The notes beneath the pieces were generated by a model. It was not told where the DNA came from. It made no database searches and saw nothing but the letters and a program-made list of their open reading frames with translations. The translations under genes were made by a program, and so were the position numbers. Source: Apostichopus japonicus (lineage: Eukaryota; Echinodermata; Holothuroidea; Aspidochirotida; Stichopodidae). From it: 64,000 nt of DNA. Within the stretch, counting starts at the first letter, position 1. Each line of letters opens with the position of its first letter. Below, in pieces: positions 23,401 to 60,545 of this stretch. The DNA lies in the NCBI RefSeq assembly GCF_037975245.1, contig NC_092574.1, positions 22,447,713-22,511,712 on the forward strand, given 5' to 3'.

Positions 23401-26400
23401 TTGAATAAAAGGTGACCATTGCTTGCAATTGGCTTCCTCTGTTGAGTGATTTGGTATCCAGCCTGTCAAGAAAAAAATATTTAAACCAATATCAAATGAA
23501 TTCAAAATCCTTCAAATGCATCTGTTGTATGTTTGTTGTAAAGTTGTATGTTCTGCCTTGTCCATATCACACCTTTTAAATCCATATTTCGTAGTCTACC
23601 TTGGATCGATATTACTGTTTGATATTTTCTGATTTCACATCTACAAATGGAATTCTTGGTAAGAGTAACAAGAGGCTGTCATAGTTTGAATAGTGCTACA
23701 AGGTTGACAAAGTCTCACAGAAATCATAAATATCTAGATTATTGGCTCAAAATGATCTGAAATGAAGTACATCCCTTCTTATTCTGTGAGGTCTGGTGTG
23801 TACAACCATGTTTAATCATTGCATTTGTATCAGTCCATTGCTCGGTTCAAAACAACTGCTTCATTTTGGGGCTTTCCAACAAAACCTATGATTGGATTAA
23901 TTACTTTTCCACATTTTCTTCAATAAAAACAAAACAAACTTTAGATTTTTAATTTCTTGATCAAACAACTAATTGATTTCAAGAAATTGTACTGAAAAAC
24001 TAGCACTAGATTTTTCCAAACTCACAGTAGAATAAACTGGTTCATCATCAGTCACGAAGTGGATTCATGGTCAATAGATTTGGGTAAGTTATGAAACAGA
24101 AACGAAAATAGTGTTCGATCACTTGTTACTTAATGCCTAAAATCTTGTAACACTTACTGTGCCATTGTTACTTGGAGTGTAGTAGAAATTAAATTGAGAT
24201 TTAGATTTTTTTTTATGATAATTGAGTAGAGAGAGATCGGGGAGTAGAGAGAATGCACATTAACTTCAATGAATGAATTCATATTAGTACAAATTAATCT
24301 AGAACATTATATTCTTATTTCTGCAAGTTTATTTGGGTTTGTTAGCAAACACATATTATGTAAACATTATACCAGATATAAACATTCAATGTTCACCATT
24401 TAAAACCATGGCTAAATAAAATTGACAGCAATGAATTTAACGACAGTTGAGATGAAACTTTGAAGGAAATGATATGCCTAGATGGTTTCCATACAGACTG
24501 AATCTACTATGAATCAACTTGAATCTAAATCTATATGAAGTTTACAGCGACTTCAAAATAGACCAATCTTACTGAAGGTACAGTAACATTCCTCTCCTTA
24601 GTCTATCACACACAATAGTCTATTAGTCAATGCATATCCCAAATCATGTAATTATTTCAAGATTTGATACAGTATCAATGTTTTTGATGACCTTGTGGGG
24701 AGGAGAGAAGAATAAGTACGGAGATTTACTGGCATGTCAGCATAGAAGTAGTGCTTCCTATCAAACAGTGACTTCTTGTTGATTTTGCACGAGAGAGCCA
24801 GAGCTGTTAAAATACTGGCTTCCACACAGTACTTGTTCAAAACCTATATATGAAAAGGAGAAATAAAAGCTATTAAAACAGAAATAGTCTTGTTTGGATG
24901 CACAAGTGAAAACTTGTATATAAAGTAGAAGAAGACAGTCTTGGACCACATACTTCTATAAGAGTTAATAAATTAGAGCTTAGCAGGTTTTGATGCAAAA
25001 TAATCCCAATTGCATTTGTAATGCAGCATCCCTATTTCATGTTTCTATACAATGCAAGAAACAATTCTTTTAATATTGAAACAATGAAAACTGCTTGCTT
25101 AGGTCTACAACACTTTCACAGTAGACATAACCAGCCAAGACAATTATTTTCATTTATCTTTGACTGGTCTGACCAATAGCTAACATTTGATGTTTTACAG
25201 TCAGAGGGGCCTTCTTGTACTAGAGGGACTCTAGTGGAACATCGAATTGGCCAACCTTGCAATAAGTAAACAAAACCAGATACATCAAACCTAATCTCTA
25301 CCCTGTTACAGTACTTACTGGTAAAGTTCCTGGCAAAGCAGCATCAAAGAATGAGACTAGTTGATTTGGAGGTGCCATGAACTTGACCTTTGACCCAGAG
25401 AATAGCTTAGAATGAGATGCAATCTGTGCATGAATTTCCAGGCCAATAACAGCTAACCAATCTCCTGTTTTCCCTTTCATTCTGAAAAAAAGTATGCCAG
25501 AAAAACAGATTTTATTTGGGGGGGGGGGGGGGGCTTTGAACATGATGGATTGACCATACAATATCTCCAACTTGGGCTAGGCCTACTAATGCACGTAGTG
25601 GCATTCAGAAAGATTTGCAATGTAAATACAGTGATGAATCAACAACTTGGGTGGTCTCATATTTTACAGGTAATTCTTTATCCTACAGGTATCACTTCTG
25701 CTAAACTACAATAACTACAATATAATATAACCATAGCTAGGCTTACTGTAGGTTACAACTGTAGCCTATACAAGAATCATGAGTGAAATGCCCAAAAAAC
25801 CTTTCCCAAGCAACTCTGATCTGCTACAGCACAAGATTACATTTGACAATTGTTTCTAATTCAACATAATATTCTTTAAAACATTAAACATTTGTGTTTG
25901 TTCTCCAATCTGAAAATCCCAAGAAAATATAGTGTGGTTTGCTAGTAGTACTACAGTGGACTTGGTATTTCTTGTTTGTGAACTTGGGAAAAGAGGTTTG
26001 TTTCTGTTCTTCACTTGGTTTCAAATCAACTTTGTTCGTTATGGCTGCACTTCAGTGATATCGAATGGGGTCCCTTTGCCTACCTCAGTATTTGGGAAAG
26101 TGATCAGAAGCTGGGGTATACACTCTTGTCCATCGGATGGGGATGTTAAATGGCGGTCCCTGAAGCAGGAATGGGAGCGAATTCACACCCCTGCCTTGTT
26201 ATCCTCTGAACACTTATCGAAAAAGAGAAGGCTTGAAATAAGCTGGTTTTCGTCCACTATCTAACACGAGTAGGGTCTCAAATACGCTACTGTAAGGCTT
26301 CCTGATCATTGGGGCTCTAAACTAAACGAAGTACAATAAAGTACACATGCAAAGCACATTACATGATGTACGGAAACACTTCACAGAGAATACTTAGCCT

Positions 26401-26583
26401 AGCTTTAATTAGGCCCTAACGTGACACTTACACTTTTACAGTATTACTAATAGCCTTCACTTTGCATTAAGTACAAAATAAATACGTGTCTAAGGCAACG
26501 TCAGTTTCATATGACTATTTGGAGACTTATACCGAAGTCAACCCCCGGTAAGCATTATTTACTCACACATTTCTAGCAGCCAT
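14311..26583 (-). CDS. GATB: GATB, mitochondrial Glu-tRNA(Gln) amidotransferase subunit B, twelve exons
   Basis: B subunit of GatCAB, which converts Glu-tRNA(Gln) to Gln-tRNA(Gln) in mitochondria with subunits A (QRSL1) and C. Twelve exons from 26583 down to 14311 total 1539 nt, exactly 512 codons plus TGA, with matching phases throughout. Residues about 15-340 form the catalytic cradle: [43 protein letters not shown], and the family signature [11 protein letters not shown] at about 284-294. Residues about 350-512 form the helical tRNA-binding tail (YqeY-like) ending in arginines. Human GATB is 557 residues; here only about 14 precede the conserved core, so a mitochondrial presequence is not evident. 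Introns hold a 60-bp junction repeat, a TIR element and a LINE tail. Convergent with SLC30A9. Confidence 0.96.
15239..15328 (-). CDS. GATB: GATB exon 11
   Basis: Acceptor TATTTTAG, donor GTAAGA; 30 codons, phase 0. Reads [17 protein letters not shown], the family's LxQI-S-E-E segment. Confidence 0.92.
15420..15700 (+). mobile_element. Truncated LINE 3' end, antisense in GATB intron
   Basis: The plus strand reads [16 protein letters not shown] and [16 protein letters not shown], the C-terminal tail of CR1/L2-like reverse transcriptase proteins, followed by AAGCGCTTTACAAATTC and an ATT-rich tail ending near 15692. A 5'-truncated copy opposite to GATB. Confidence 0.75.
15701..16812 (-). other. 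GATB intron, nothing recognised
   Basis: No repeat, exon or RNA gene recognised on either strand. Confidence 0.5.
16813..16936 (-). CDS. GATB: GATB exon 10 (tRNA-binding tail)
   Basis: Acceptor CTCCTTCAG, donor GTAAAT. Reads [20 protein letters not shown], equivalent to the GatB helix that carries ISGK-A in bacteria. Confidence 0.92.
17110..17700. repeat. hAT-like repeat fragments with GGGGCGTAGCC end
   Basis: The minus strand from 17354 starts CAGGGGCGTAGCCA, a terminus common in invertebrate hAT-like elements. A second fragment with CCCCCCCAGATTAAAAG lies near 17645-17680. No matching opposite terminus seen, so these are fragments. Confidence 0.45.
17975..18125. repeat. Dispersed repeat with TGACCTTTGACCT, copy A
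   Basis: Shares CCACAAGGTCAGTATCAGAT and GGGTCTAAAA with copy B at 19270-19400. Carries a perfect TGACCTTTGACCT at 18096-18108. Lies in a GATB intron. Confidence 0.8.
18580..18716 (-). CDS. GATB: GATB exon 9
   Basis: Acceptor TTATGCAG, donor GTATGA. Reads [16 protein letters not shown], then a helical stretch ending VKQS across the junction. Confidence 0.9.
18717..19269 (-). other. GATB intron, nothing recognised
   Basis: AT-rich, no repeat or exon recognised. Confidence 0.5.
19270..19400. repeat. Dispersed repeat with TGACCTTTGACCT, copy B
   Basis: Near-copy of 17975-18125 with TGACCTTTGACCT at 19373-19385. Confidence 0.8.
19640..20318. mobile_element. 679-bp TIR element with 6-bp target duplication
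   Basis: Left end CAGGGTTCCTGC, right end the complement of CAGGGTTTTTGC (10 of 12 match). AGCGTT occurs immediately outside both ends (19634-19639 and 20319-20324). The interior carries TTCCATGACCTTTTCATCAC near the left and TTCATGACTTTTCCAGGCC near the right, imperfectly complementary. No transposase. CAGGGTT ends resemble hAT elements, whose duplication is usually 8 bp. Confidence 0.75.
20369..20748 (-). repeat. 60-bp in-frame minisatellite built on the GATB exon 8/intron junction
   Basis: Six units of exactly 60 bp (motif starts at 20421, 20481, 20541, 20601, 20661, 20721) plus a partial one at 20369. In gene sense each contains AGCAACGCTGTCAAACTAGTG followed by GTAACC or a variant (GTCACC at 20541, GTTACC at 20661). 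The unit at 20721 is the true exon end. The frame stays open through the next three units to a stop at 20529. Each unit re-encodes SNAVKLV or SNAVKLL. Confidence 0.93.
20724..20958 (-). CDS. GATB: GATB exon 8 (signature DYRFMPEP)
   Basis: Acceptor TTTCTAG, donor GTAACC at 20723. Reads [20 protein letters not shown] and ends [14 protein letters not shown]. Its last 25 or so bases and the donor are repeated downstream in 60-bp units that keep the frame. Confidence 0.93.
21807..21888 (-). CDS. GATB: GATB exon 7
   Basis: Acceptor CATCATAG, donor GTAAGT. Reads [20 protein letters not shown]. Confidence 0.94.
22193..22306 (-). CDS. GATB: GATB exon 6
   Basis: Acceptor TTTCACAG, donor GTAATT. Reads [18 protein letters not shown] and VKNINSVRF. 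Confidence 0.95.
22791..22913 (-). CDS. GATB: GATB exon 5
   Basis: Acceptor GATCTAG, donor GTGAGT. Reads [18 protein letters not shown]. Confidence 0.95.
23264..23462 (-). CDS. GATB: GATB exon 4
   Basis: Acceptor TTGACAG, donor GTATTA. Reads [20 protein letters not shown], later [13 protein letters not shown] and LVDLNRAG. G-rich sequence follows the donor within about 80 bases. Confidence 0.95.
24730..24843 (-). CDS. GATB: GATB exon 3
   Basis: Acceptor TATATAG, donor GTAAAT; 38 codons, phase 0. Contains [18 protein letters not shown]. Confidence 0.95.
25319..25481 (-). CDS. GATB: GATB exon 2
   Basis: Acceptor TTTTTTCAG, donor GTAAGT at 25318. Reads [20 protein letters not shown], the start of the conserved GatB core. 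Confidence 0.94.
26567..26583 (-). CDS. GATB: GATB probable first coding exon
   Basis: ATG at 26583 in good context (G at -3, G at +4), with an in-frame TAA upstream and no other Met between. Reads MAARN plus GT, then donor GTGAGT at 26566. Its phase fits exon 2 exactly. The doubt is the missing mitochondrial presequence; an unseen exon could lie between. Confidence 0.55.
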
Positions 26584-28660
26584 TTCGGTTGATTTGGATT
26601 CTAGCAGAAAGTTTTTTATTTACAAATACATCTCCGCGGACTTTCCTGGGGACGGTAGCACATTCATATTAAAAGAACCTAGTCCGCATGGCAGGTCTGA
26701 ATTCAGAATTGAAGCAATGGTAGAGGGCGCGGAGTAAGTTAGGAGACAACATACAAAATATATAAAAGAAAAGAAAACGTTAAAGTAGCATAGCTAAAAA
26801 CTAAGGGAAATAACGAACGCCGAAAGTGGTTATGACTGATAGATGTTTCATGTGGTCAGGTTGATAGACACGTAGAGTATTAGCTGTCCTTCTGAGTTGA
26901 TTCTCCAGTTCCCTTTAATTCTATAGCTGGTAAATTATGTACGAGTTCGTTTTTCGCTAGTTCATCTCTGATCTTTCGATTTATGGGTGGGAGAGGCACA
27001 TCAAAATAAGAGCAAGATTCCTTTGGGGGAGGGGGTTGGGGCAAGTAATGCTGGTAGTGCAAAATGGCGCAAGTGCGAGCGGTGGGCACGAAGCCATATC
27101 GGTTTGGGGTCGAGGGTCCCACCATAATGGTACAGCACCACAATTAGAGTAGTGTACATATGCTCGAAAGGTAAGAGCTAGAAGCACCTAATGTAATGAT
27201 ACTGTAGTTACATATTATCAGTAACTGTCATTGTTTTTTCTGCCTTTATGTGAAAGAGCATAGATTAAAGTACAGATGATGTGACAAAAGGGAGGATTGA
27301 AGGTGATACAAACCATTTTAGAAAATCTTTGGTTAAATTTTGATATATAACTCCGAGCGAGCAGATGGAAGGGTTGGGGTTCAATATGCTAAACTTGCTC
27401 CTCTTCTAGCTTAAATCTAAACGGTCATGATATGGAAAAGTGCCATGATAGGCAAAGATCTCAGCTATCATGTGGTGGGTAGGATATACCAGTTGAAAAC
27501 TTCTATCTATGCTCTGGCAGGTCTTGAAAGTGACGAGTTTAGTGTGTAAGTCAATGGAACAATTATTTGTGGTGCACGAGACATAATGCTCCTGGTGGGA
27601 ATGAAGGAGGCAGCCCCCTCCCCGGAGTTCTGTGGCTTTTATCTTTTCCAGAACTTCAAATCAGCAAATTGTTGGAGATATACGTAAGTAAATTACAATC
27701 AGTAGAAGTAAACATAGTACTTTTTCTTTCTGTCTAAGTTTTTCTTTTTAGACATGGCAAATTTCTTCGGGGGAGGGGGCGGATACTTTAGGGGAATGTC
27801 TCAATGCTCCATCCTCCTAGGGCGACGCCACTGAATGTCTGTAAGTAAAGTAAAAGCTGAAAATTGACTTGAAAACTGTAAGTACAGCTGGTACAGTTTG
27901 TAGAGTTCATGACATGTAATATTTGGTTTCTAATGTCCCAATCGGCCTTCCATTACTGATCTATAGGCCAAAAATTAAGGAAACGTAGGTACAACTGTAA
28001 GAACTACACTACGTTTAAAAACTCTTAAGCTTCAGCATAGCATTCAAATTGTGTGAAATATGTTTCTGTGACAATCATTATCTATGAAATTGTACATGCA
28101 TACTGCCTACCCCCCCCCCCCCCCCCAATGTTGCATTCTGCCTCTATGTTTTGAAAGGTAGGTATGGTTTCGATGGTCAATACCTGATGAAATCTCGAGG
28201 ATCCCTATCTTATTGCGCATTCGCGATTGTGGCAGTTCGTTCCTGAATTAGCTCTCTTATACGCGGTGAGGGTTTGCGGGCTGGACTGCATGGGCAATTT
28301 TGGTTTTTTCGAAAAGGGCTAAGCTGCAAAATGGTGCGGTATCTTTTCCATTTTTCAAAACTACATTTGTGTACTAAAATATTCAATCTTTGGTACAAAA
28401 ACTTTACCAATTTTTTGGGGAAAAAAACAAAACAAAAAAAGTAATGTGCGCGCCTGCGCGGTCGAAAACCATCCGGTTATATCACATATTGCAAAAGATA
28501 TACGAATACAAATATATGGCCACTCAGAGAGACACTGCCAACTGCACGCGTAGCGCACATATTTTTGAGGTGACCGTTCATTACATTCTCTTTAGTAGTT
28601 CTCCCTCCATCCACCCTCCCCTCCCCCATCAGCGCCCATCACCCAGGTTCGAGTAAATTT
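26584..28660. other. Intergenic region upstream of GATB
   Basis: Probably includes the GATB promoter just above 26583, but no TATA or other core element stands out. Holds a minus ORF (26880-27143) whose last 45 codons follow an acceptor-like CCCCCAAAG, a C-run at 28110-28127, and a fragment with GGGCGACGCCACTG near 27820 like other mobile-element ends here. No gene confirmed. Confidence 0.45.
26880..27143 (-). other. Unassigned ORF or possible terminal exon
   Basis: The C-terminal part reads FDVPLPPINRKIRDELAKNE and then LVHNLPAIELKGTGES, with balanced composition unlike the surrounding shadows. CCCCCTCCCCCAAAG precedes GAATCTTGCTC and could be an acceptor. I do not recognise a family and see no upstream exon, so this may be noncoding. 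Confidence 0.2.
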
Positions 28661-28679
28661 AGATTTTGTTTGTGCTCTC

Positions 28680-28790
28680 TTAGAATTTTTCATCGTCGCC
28701 CATTGCATCGTGCTCCCAAAAATTTCTGTCTGGGGGGGGACACTGACCCCGTGCCCCCCCCCTGCTGGCTATGCCACTACTTTTTGCTTT
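28680..28790. repeat. Mobile-element end fragment (GGCTATGCCACTAC)
   Basis: G/C-run-rich fragment ending GCTGGCTATGCCACTAC. The complement, GTAGTGGCATAGCCAGC, is of the same type as the GGCGTAGCC ends at 17.35 kb. Confidence 0.4.
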
Positions 28791-28799
28791 TGATTTCCT

Positions 28800-31700
28800 G
28801 CGTCCCCTTCCCCCATATTTCCTATGAATTGCAAGAGGATTTGGAGGTTTCTGTGTTAACAATTTTTGTCATAGGGGCCCTTGATGAATGTCCCTCCTGA
28901 TCCTGTTTATTGCCAACTAAAATTAACTAAAATAAGATGAGAACTTCTTTCCACATCTTTTGTATCCCTCTATCTTCACCTTCTCTGTCCAGTTTTCCCT
29001 GAATTTTCACTGTTTTCATACTGTAAAGTTTGGCTCTTACATAAGGTAATGGTAAAAAAACGGACATCTCAACAAAAACCATTCCTACCTCACCCCCCAG
29101 CAAATGGTTTGCCCCATCTAATTAAAACATTCTCCATCGAATATGTCAACCATTCCTCTCGGTCATTCATTCCTCCCGATGGTTGAACAGGGTTACACCC
29201 ACATCAAATTCGTTGCACTCTACCCTCACAGCAGAAAGAATATCAACAGAAAAAGAAGAAACAGAACAAACTTTCTCTGGTAAATGCTCTCTCCTTTATT
29301 TCCCAATTAATACGAAAGCAGACTTGTCTTCATTTAAAGCATTCGTTCCCCATTCAAAAATTATTGGTACATTTAAATTCGCCCAAAATATACAAGCCAC
29401 CAACCAATATGAATAATTTTTCTTTTAGACTATTTTTAATCCATTTAAATAATATCTAAATTGCTTAATGCATTTCTAATACCTATATAAATCAAAATAA
29501 GACAAGAAAAAAGATGACCAAAAACTAGAATAGGAAATAAAAGAAATATTTTAGTGTAATATGAAATCAAAACAATTGTTGTTGATAAGAATACATAACG
29601 AAAACCATATTACAAAATGAAATAACATGGAAACGATCAGTTGGCTTATACAGAGTAAAAAGCATTTCATCATATTTTTTGAGGCTTTGATTTTTTTTTA
29701 TTACAAATAAATGAAAACTGATGGTTTATCTTATCTTTCACCTTAAAAAATTAATTTATGATGAAAAGATTGATTTTATGTAATATAGCGCCCTATTGCA
29801 CTGGCAATTCCAGGCTACAATGTTTAGATGTCTTTGTAAAGGGCTAGAGATGATCGTAACAAATAAACCTATAAATGCGATTCAACTGTTTTAGGCAGGT
29901 AGTAAATACTTGATTTTTGCTTAACTATAACACAATTAATAATTTCATGTGAATAAATTTACTTTGAATTTTTTCTCTCTAATATTGCAAGATTTAATGG
30001 TAAAACACACTTACATATTGTTTAAAAATCCTGATGAGCTGATAGAAATTAACAACATTGTCATTCCTTCAAACGTTATGGAATAGAGAAAGATTCCATT
30101 ACATACCATATATTGATCTCAGTCAAGCTGCATCTTATAAACTATTCAAACTGAATGTCACATTCCACTGGACATCTAATATCTTGCTTCCATGGACATA
30201 TCCACGGTTTTCCTCAAACACCTCCATAAAACTTCTGACTCAACAATGTACGCCAACATGTTATTCCAAGATTTGTGATACATATTATCCATTTGTGGGA
30301 GAGAAATGAATCTCAGATTGACCAATTGAATTTTGTATCTTCTCATCTTAAGTTTATCTTTGATACCATTTCTACCGAAAGAAACGTTCTAACATCATCC
30401 AAGTCCCCTTGAAGTGGCAATGTTTCCTTTGCCTCCAAAAACTAACCAATTGTAATCTAACTTTTGTGTGGTTTATTGATGTATGATAAATTATGCTAAA
30501 TTATACTTTGCGAATTATAATTAACGTTAATATGCTATTTTGATCGTTTAAAAAAAGAAATGCCAGCCAAATGTGAAACAGGTAAAGAACTCCTTTAGGT
30601 TTATTTAAACACAACTTGAGTATCATCTGAGGACAGGGTTAAACACTGTTAACAAATATGAAAACCAACAGGGATGGCAGTGTGAATGCAGTAGACTAGT
30701 CATGTGACTGTCACATGATCATTGCAAGTAGGCCCTTGGCAGTTTAAAGTGGCATATTAAACCACATTCATTCTTCTCAACATCCTCTTTACTGTACGGA
30801 AAAAGAAGGATATTTCTGGATTAATCTTGAAACACTTTTGCAATAAAAAAAAAAATTATAATTTTTTTAAAAATTTTTGTGTAAAATAAAGTTGGCAAAA
30901 ATGCCAGTACATTATTTTGAGAATGATAATACCTTTAAAACAACTTATTATTTTCTTGGTAGTAATTAAATTAGTTGGTAGTAAATTAATTAAGTATTAC
31001 AAAGAAGTAATAATAAACATTTAAAACACATTGGAAACTCTTAATACAATTTTTATGCTCAAATACAAGAGTCCAAGGTATAAAAGTCTTTTCTTGAATT
31101 TGATACTTTCAAGTAACTTCAAACCCTTTCTCAAGTACTCTCATTTCAGTCACTTTTGACATATTTGGCTACACACACTATTGGACTTACAATAAACCTA
31201 CCTACCGCTGCACTTGAAGCTAACGTTTTGTTAGACTATGTAATTGCTGTAATTATAAAACTTTGTAATTATAAATTGAAAGCCAGAGACATTTGTCTTT
31301 GTCATCAGTAGTCATAATAGCCTAAAATAAACACAGAGGTTTTTTCCTTCTAAAAAGAAAGGCTTTCTTTAGAGTTAAAGCTCAAGTTAATGTAAATTGT
31401 GTGTCTTTAAAATGCCATCGAAAATAAAGAAATATTTTTACCTAATTTAATTAACAGAGTAATATCTAAGAGCTGCAACGAATTTATAAATATACGTTCA
31501 TGTTCTAAATACAGAGTTGCGTTACGCATTCTCTTCTGTTATTAATTGGTTCACTACTCTCATCAAATAAATAATAATGCTACAAGAATATACCATCAAA
31601 AGGTTACTTGAATTTCATGCATTATTCATGTACTAATTAAGTTAGTCTTATTAAAAACAGCACATCAGCCATTATAAAATCCCTGTTACATGACAATAAT

Positions 31701-33290
31701 AAAGTCTTTTGGGGTTCTGTCCATTTTCTTTCATTTTATAACATGGTAGTGAATAATTTATCCAGTAACACATAGACAAATGTTCTGGTTGCTACGCTAA
31801 TGCGAACATGTCCGGCAGGATAGGTGCATCAGAACCAAAGTATTTTATAAGGGACAAATTCTGAGCCTTACAAAACAGCTACACGATATATGAATGCTAA
31901 CTCATTCCCTGTATACATTACTGGTAACTTAACAGGCCGGGGTAAACTATTTGACCCGAAAGAGAAGCACAATTATTTATGACCTCAACATTAGAGTTAA
32001 CACTGACCGGAGTAAACATTTACAATAAGGGCAAACATTCACCAGCCGTAAATTAGATTTCTTCATTCAAGTTGCTCACAGGAAAACCATCTTTTTTTGT
32101 TTTAAAGGAAATGAATTTTTGCAACACACCCAATTTGATTTGTATTTTTTTGATTTGGTCTGTGATGTGCCAAGCCTGTTTCTCCATTGCTCTGTTTATA
32201 CAATGAAATCCAGCCAGTTTAGGCTTGGCTTATACCATAGTTATTAATTTCAATAATTTATATATATATTTCCCCCATTTTTATAAGCAATTAATCTTTT
32301 TAACACATCTGGATGGAAATGTCTGAAAGGATTGTGGTAAAGCAAGGTGTATGAATAAAACATGATTTTACAACAGATCAAGGGTTTAGCAGTCCCCTCG
32401 AAGTATCCGTAGACTGGAACGTCATTCGTGGTTTGGAATGAACTTTTAATCAGTATGCATAAAACGATTCACATTTATTGTAGCATTTAAGAAGAAAAAA
32501 AAACGGGAAAGAAATTTGTATGTTCCTCTACAATAATGTGATGTATAGTTTCTAGCTTCCTGTACTTACCATCAAAATGTACAGTTTTACAAACAAACCT
32601 CATAGCAACATGGCTACTTACAATCTATACAATAGAATCATCCAACAATTTATAAACCTGAGAGTAATGTTACTGATATTTTTTACCCCCAAAAATTATT
32701 GAAGAACATTCGTAACCTTTGTTAATACCATCGTTAAACGAGATTTCATTTCATATTCTCCAGGCCTAATGATTTGTTTATCAAAAACCTTTTGTCATTC
32801 TGTGTCTTCTCTGTAGCTCCATGATGTAAACACTTCCGACGACATTATCAGTTGTCTGAAATTCTCTTTCAAAACACTTTTATTCTTTATTTTCCCAGGC
32901 AGTTCTCCACTATTGATTTAGAACATTTTAAGTTGTAAACTCCTTTCAGATGACACTTTGAAAACTACATCTCTAACCTTCAAAGCAAATCAAGCCAATT
33001 GGAGACCTTTCTTAGATGAGACATTCACTTCTAACTTTGTAAATTATTTTCATAAGTAACATTCATTTTCTATCTCTCTCCTCACCCAGATGTCCTTTTG
33101 CTGGATTTACACAAAAATTTGTATCGACGATACTTTTAGCATTTACTTACATTTTTCTTGTGATTAAATACAAATATTTCTTTGCATACGATACTAACTT
33201 GCTCCTGTAAAAGATGAAACTTTTACAAACTTCTGGATGCAAAAAAACAGTAACTTAAAAAGATTCTTTTTTTTATATTTTATACCATGA
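28800..33290. other. AT-rich intergenic region, likely including the BEACH-gene 3' flank
   Basis: About 4.5 kb of AT-rich sequence with no open exon, domain or tandem array that I recognise. A long 3'UTR of the minus-strand BEACH gene could extend into it. Confidence 0.5.
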
Positions 33291-33294
33291 ATGT

Positions 33295-33300
33295 TTTATT
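33295..33300 (-). promoter_or_regulatory. Candidate polyadenylation signal of BEACH gene
   Basis: AATAAA on the minus strand 216 bases past the stop at 33516, with another just beyond (33301-33306). AT-rich context makes chance matches common. Confidence 0.3.
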
Positions 33301-33515
33301 TTTATTGTTTTTTATTCCCCCCCCCCCCCAAACTCTTATTTGGCAAAATTGACTTCTGATCTTCTAAGTGTTATATACATCTTCATGTACCATGTTTCAC
33401 ATATTAAGGCTTTCATCTGAGGAATATGTGTTCCTTTGACCATTTACAAAATGTATAATTAAGAAAAAGGCCTAGTCAAGAGAATTTGAAGAGACCACAT
33501 TCCCGTGGCAGCCAC

Positions 33516-59930
<26,415 letters not shown>

Positions 59931-60289
59931 CTGTAATGAAAAGAAAACAAAGGAAAAATCAATAAAAAGGAGATTTATTGATGGTTGGCAGATTTAAGAG
60001 CAAAATGTACGTCAATACATGAAATTGGTCCATACATATGATTTAAGTGATTTAAGTGAGAAAACCTTTGAGATAGCTATGAACATCTTCCATGAAAAGG
60101 ACAGTTTGCCAAAGTGTTATATCATTAAACACATCAATTGTGGAGTTTTTGACCGAAGAAAAATGACACTGGAATTGAATTTGCATGGATGTCAAAGATG
60201 GATTTGAAATGAAAATATGAACTACAATGAAAATATCAAAATATGAACTACAATGACAAGCTGGGAAGAGAACATTACAACTCAAAGAG

Positions 60290-60545
60290 ATAGATAACAA
60301 TGGGAGGATAAGAAAACAATAAGAGGATAAGAAAACAATGAGAGGATGAGAGAACAATTGGAGGATAGGATAAGAGAACAATGTGAGGATAAAAACAATG
60401 AGAGGATAAGAAAACAATGGGAGGATAGGATGAGAAAACAATGTGAAGATTAGAGAACAATTGGAGGATAGGATAAGAAAACAATTGGATAAGAAACAAT
60501 GGGAGGATAGGATAAGGAACAATGGGAGGATAAGAAAACATATGA
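60290..60545. repeat. Short purine-rich tandem array (GAGGATAAGAAAACAAT)
   Basis: Irregular units of about 17-20 bp with GAGGATAAGAAAACAATG and GGAGGATAGGATAAG on plus. Strong purine bias on one strand over 250 bp. ORFs called on the complement are by-products. Confidence 0.9.

Larger units (their letters stand above)
20959..26566 (-). other. Remaining GATB introns between 21.0 and 26.6 kb
   Basis: Apart from exons 2-7, these introns contain a poly-A run at 21508-21522, G/C-rich stretches (22540-22560, 23180-23220, a G-run near 25518-25533), and a 110-codon plus-strand ORF at 25932-26264 of unclear nature. No other gene recognised. Confidence 0.5.

Noticed and set aside
25932-26264. 110-codon plus ORF with a vague THAP look ([16 protein letters not shown])
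   Set aside because: No C-x2-4-C start, no proper Trp/Phe spacing, and no inverted ends around it. At most a decayed transposon fragment.
60052-60541. Minus-strand ORFs rich in Ser, Leu, Phe, Ile
   Set aside because: By-product of the purine-rich GAGGATAAGAAAACAAT tandem array read on its complement.
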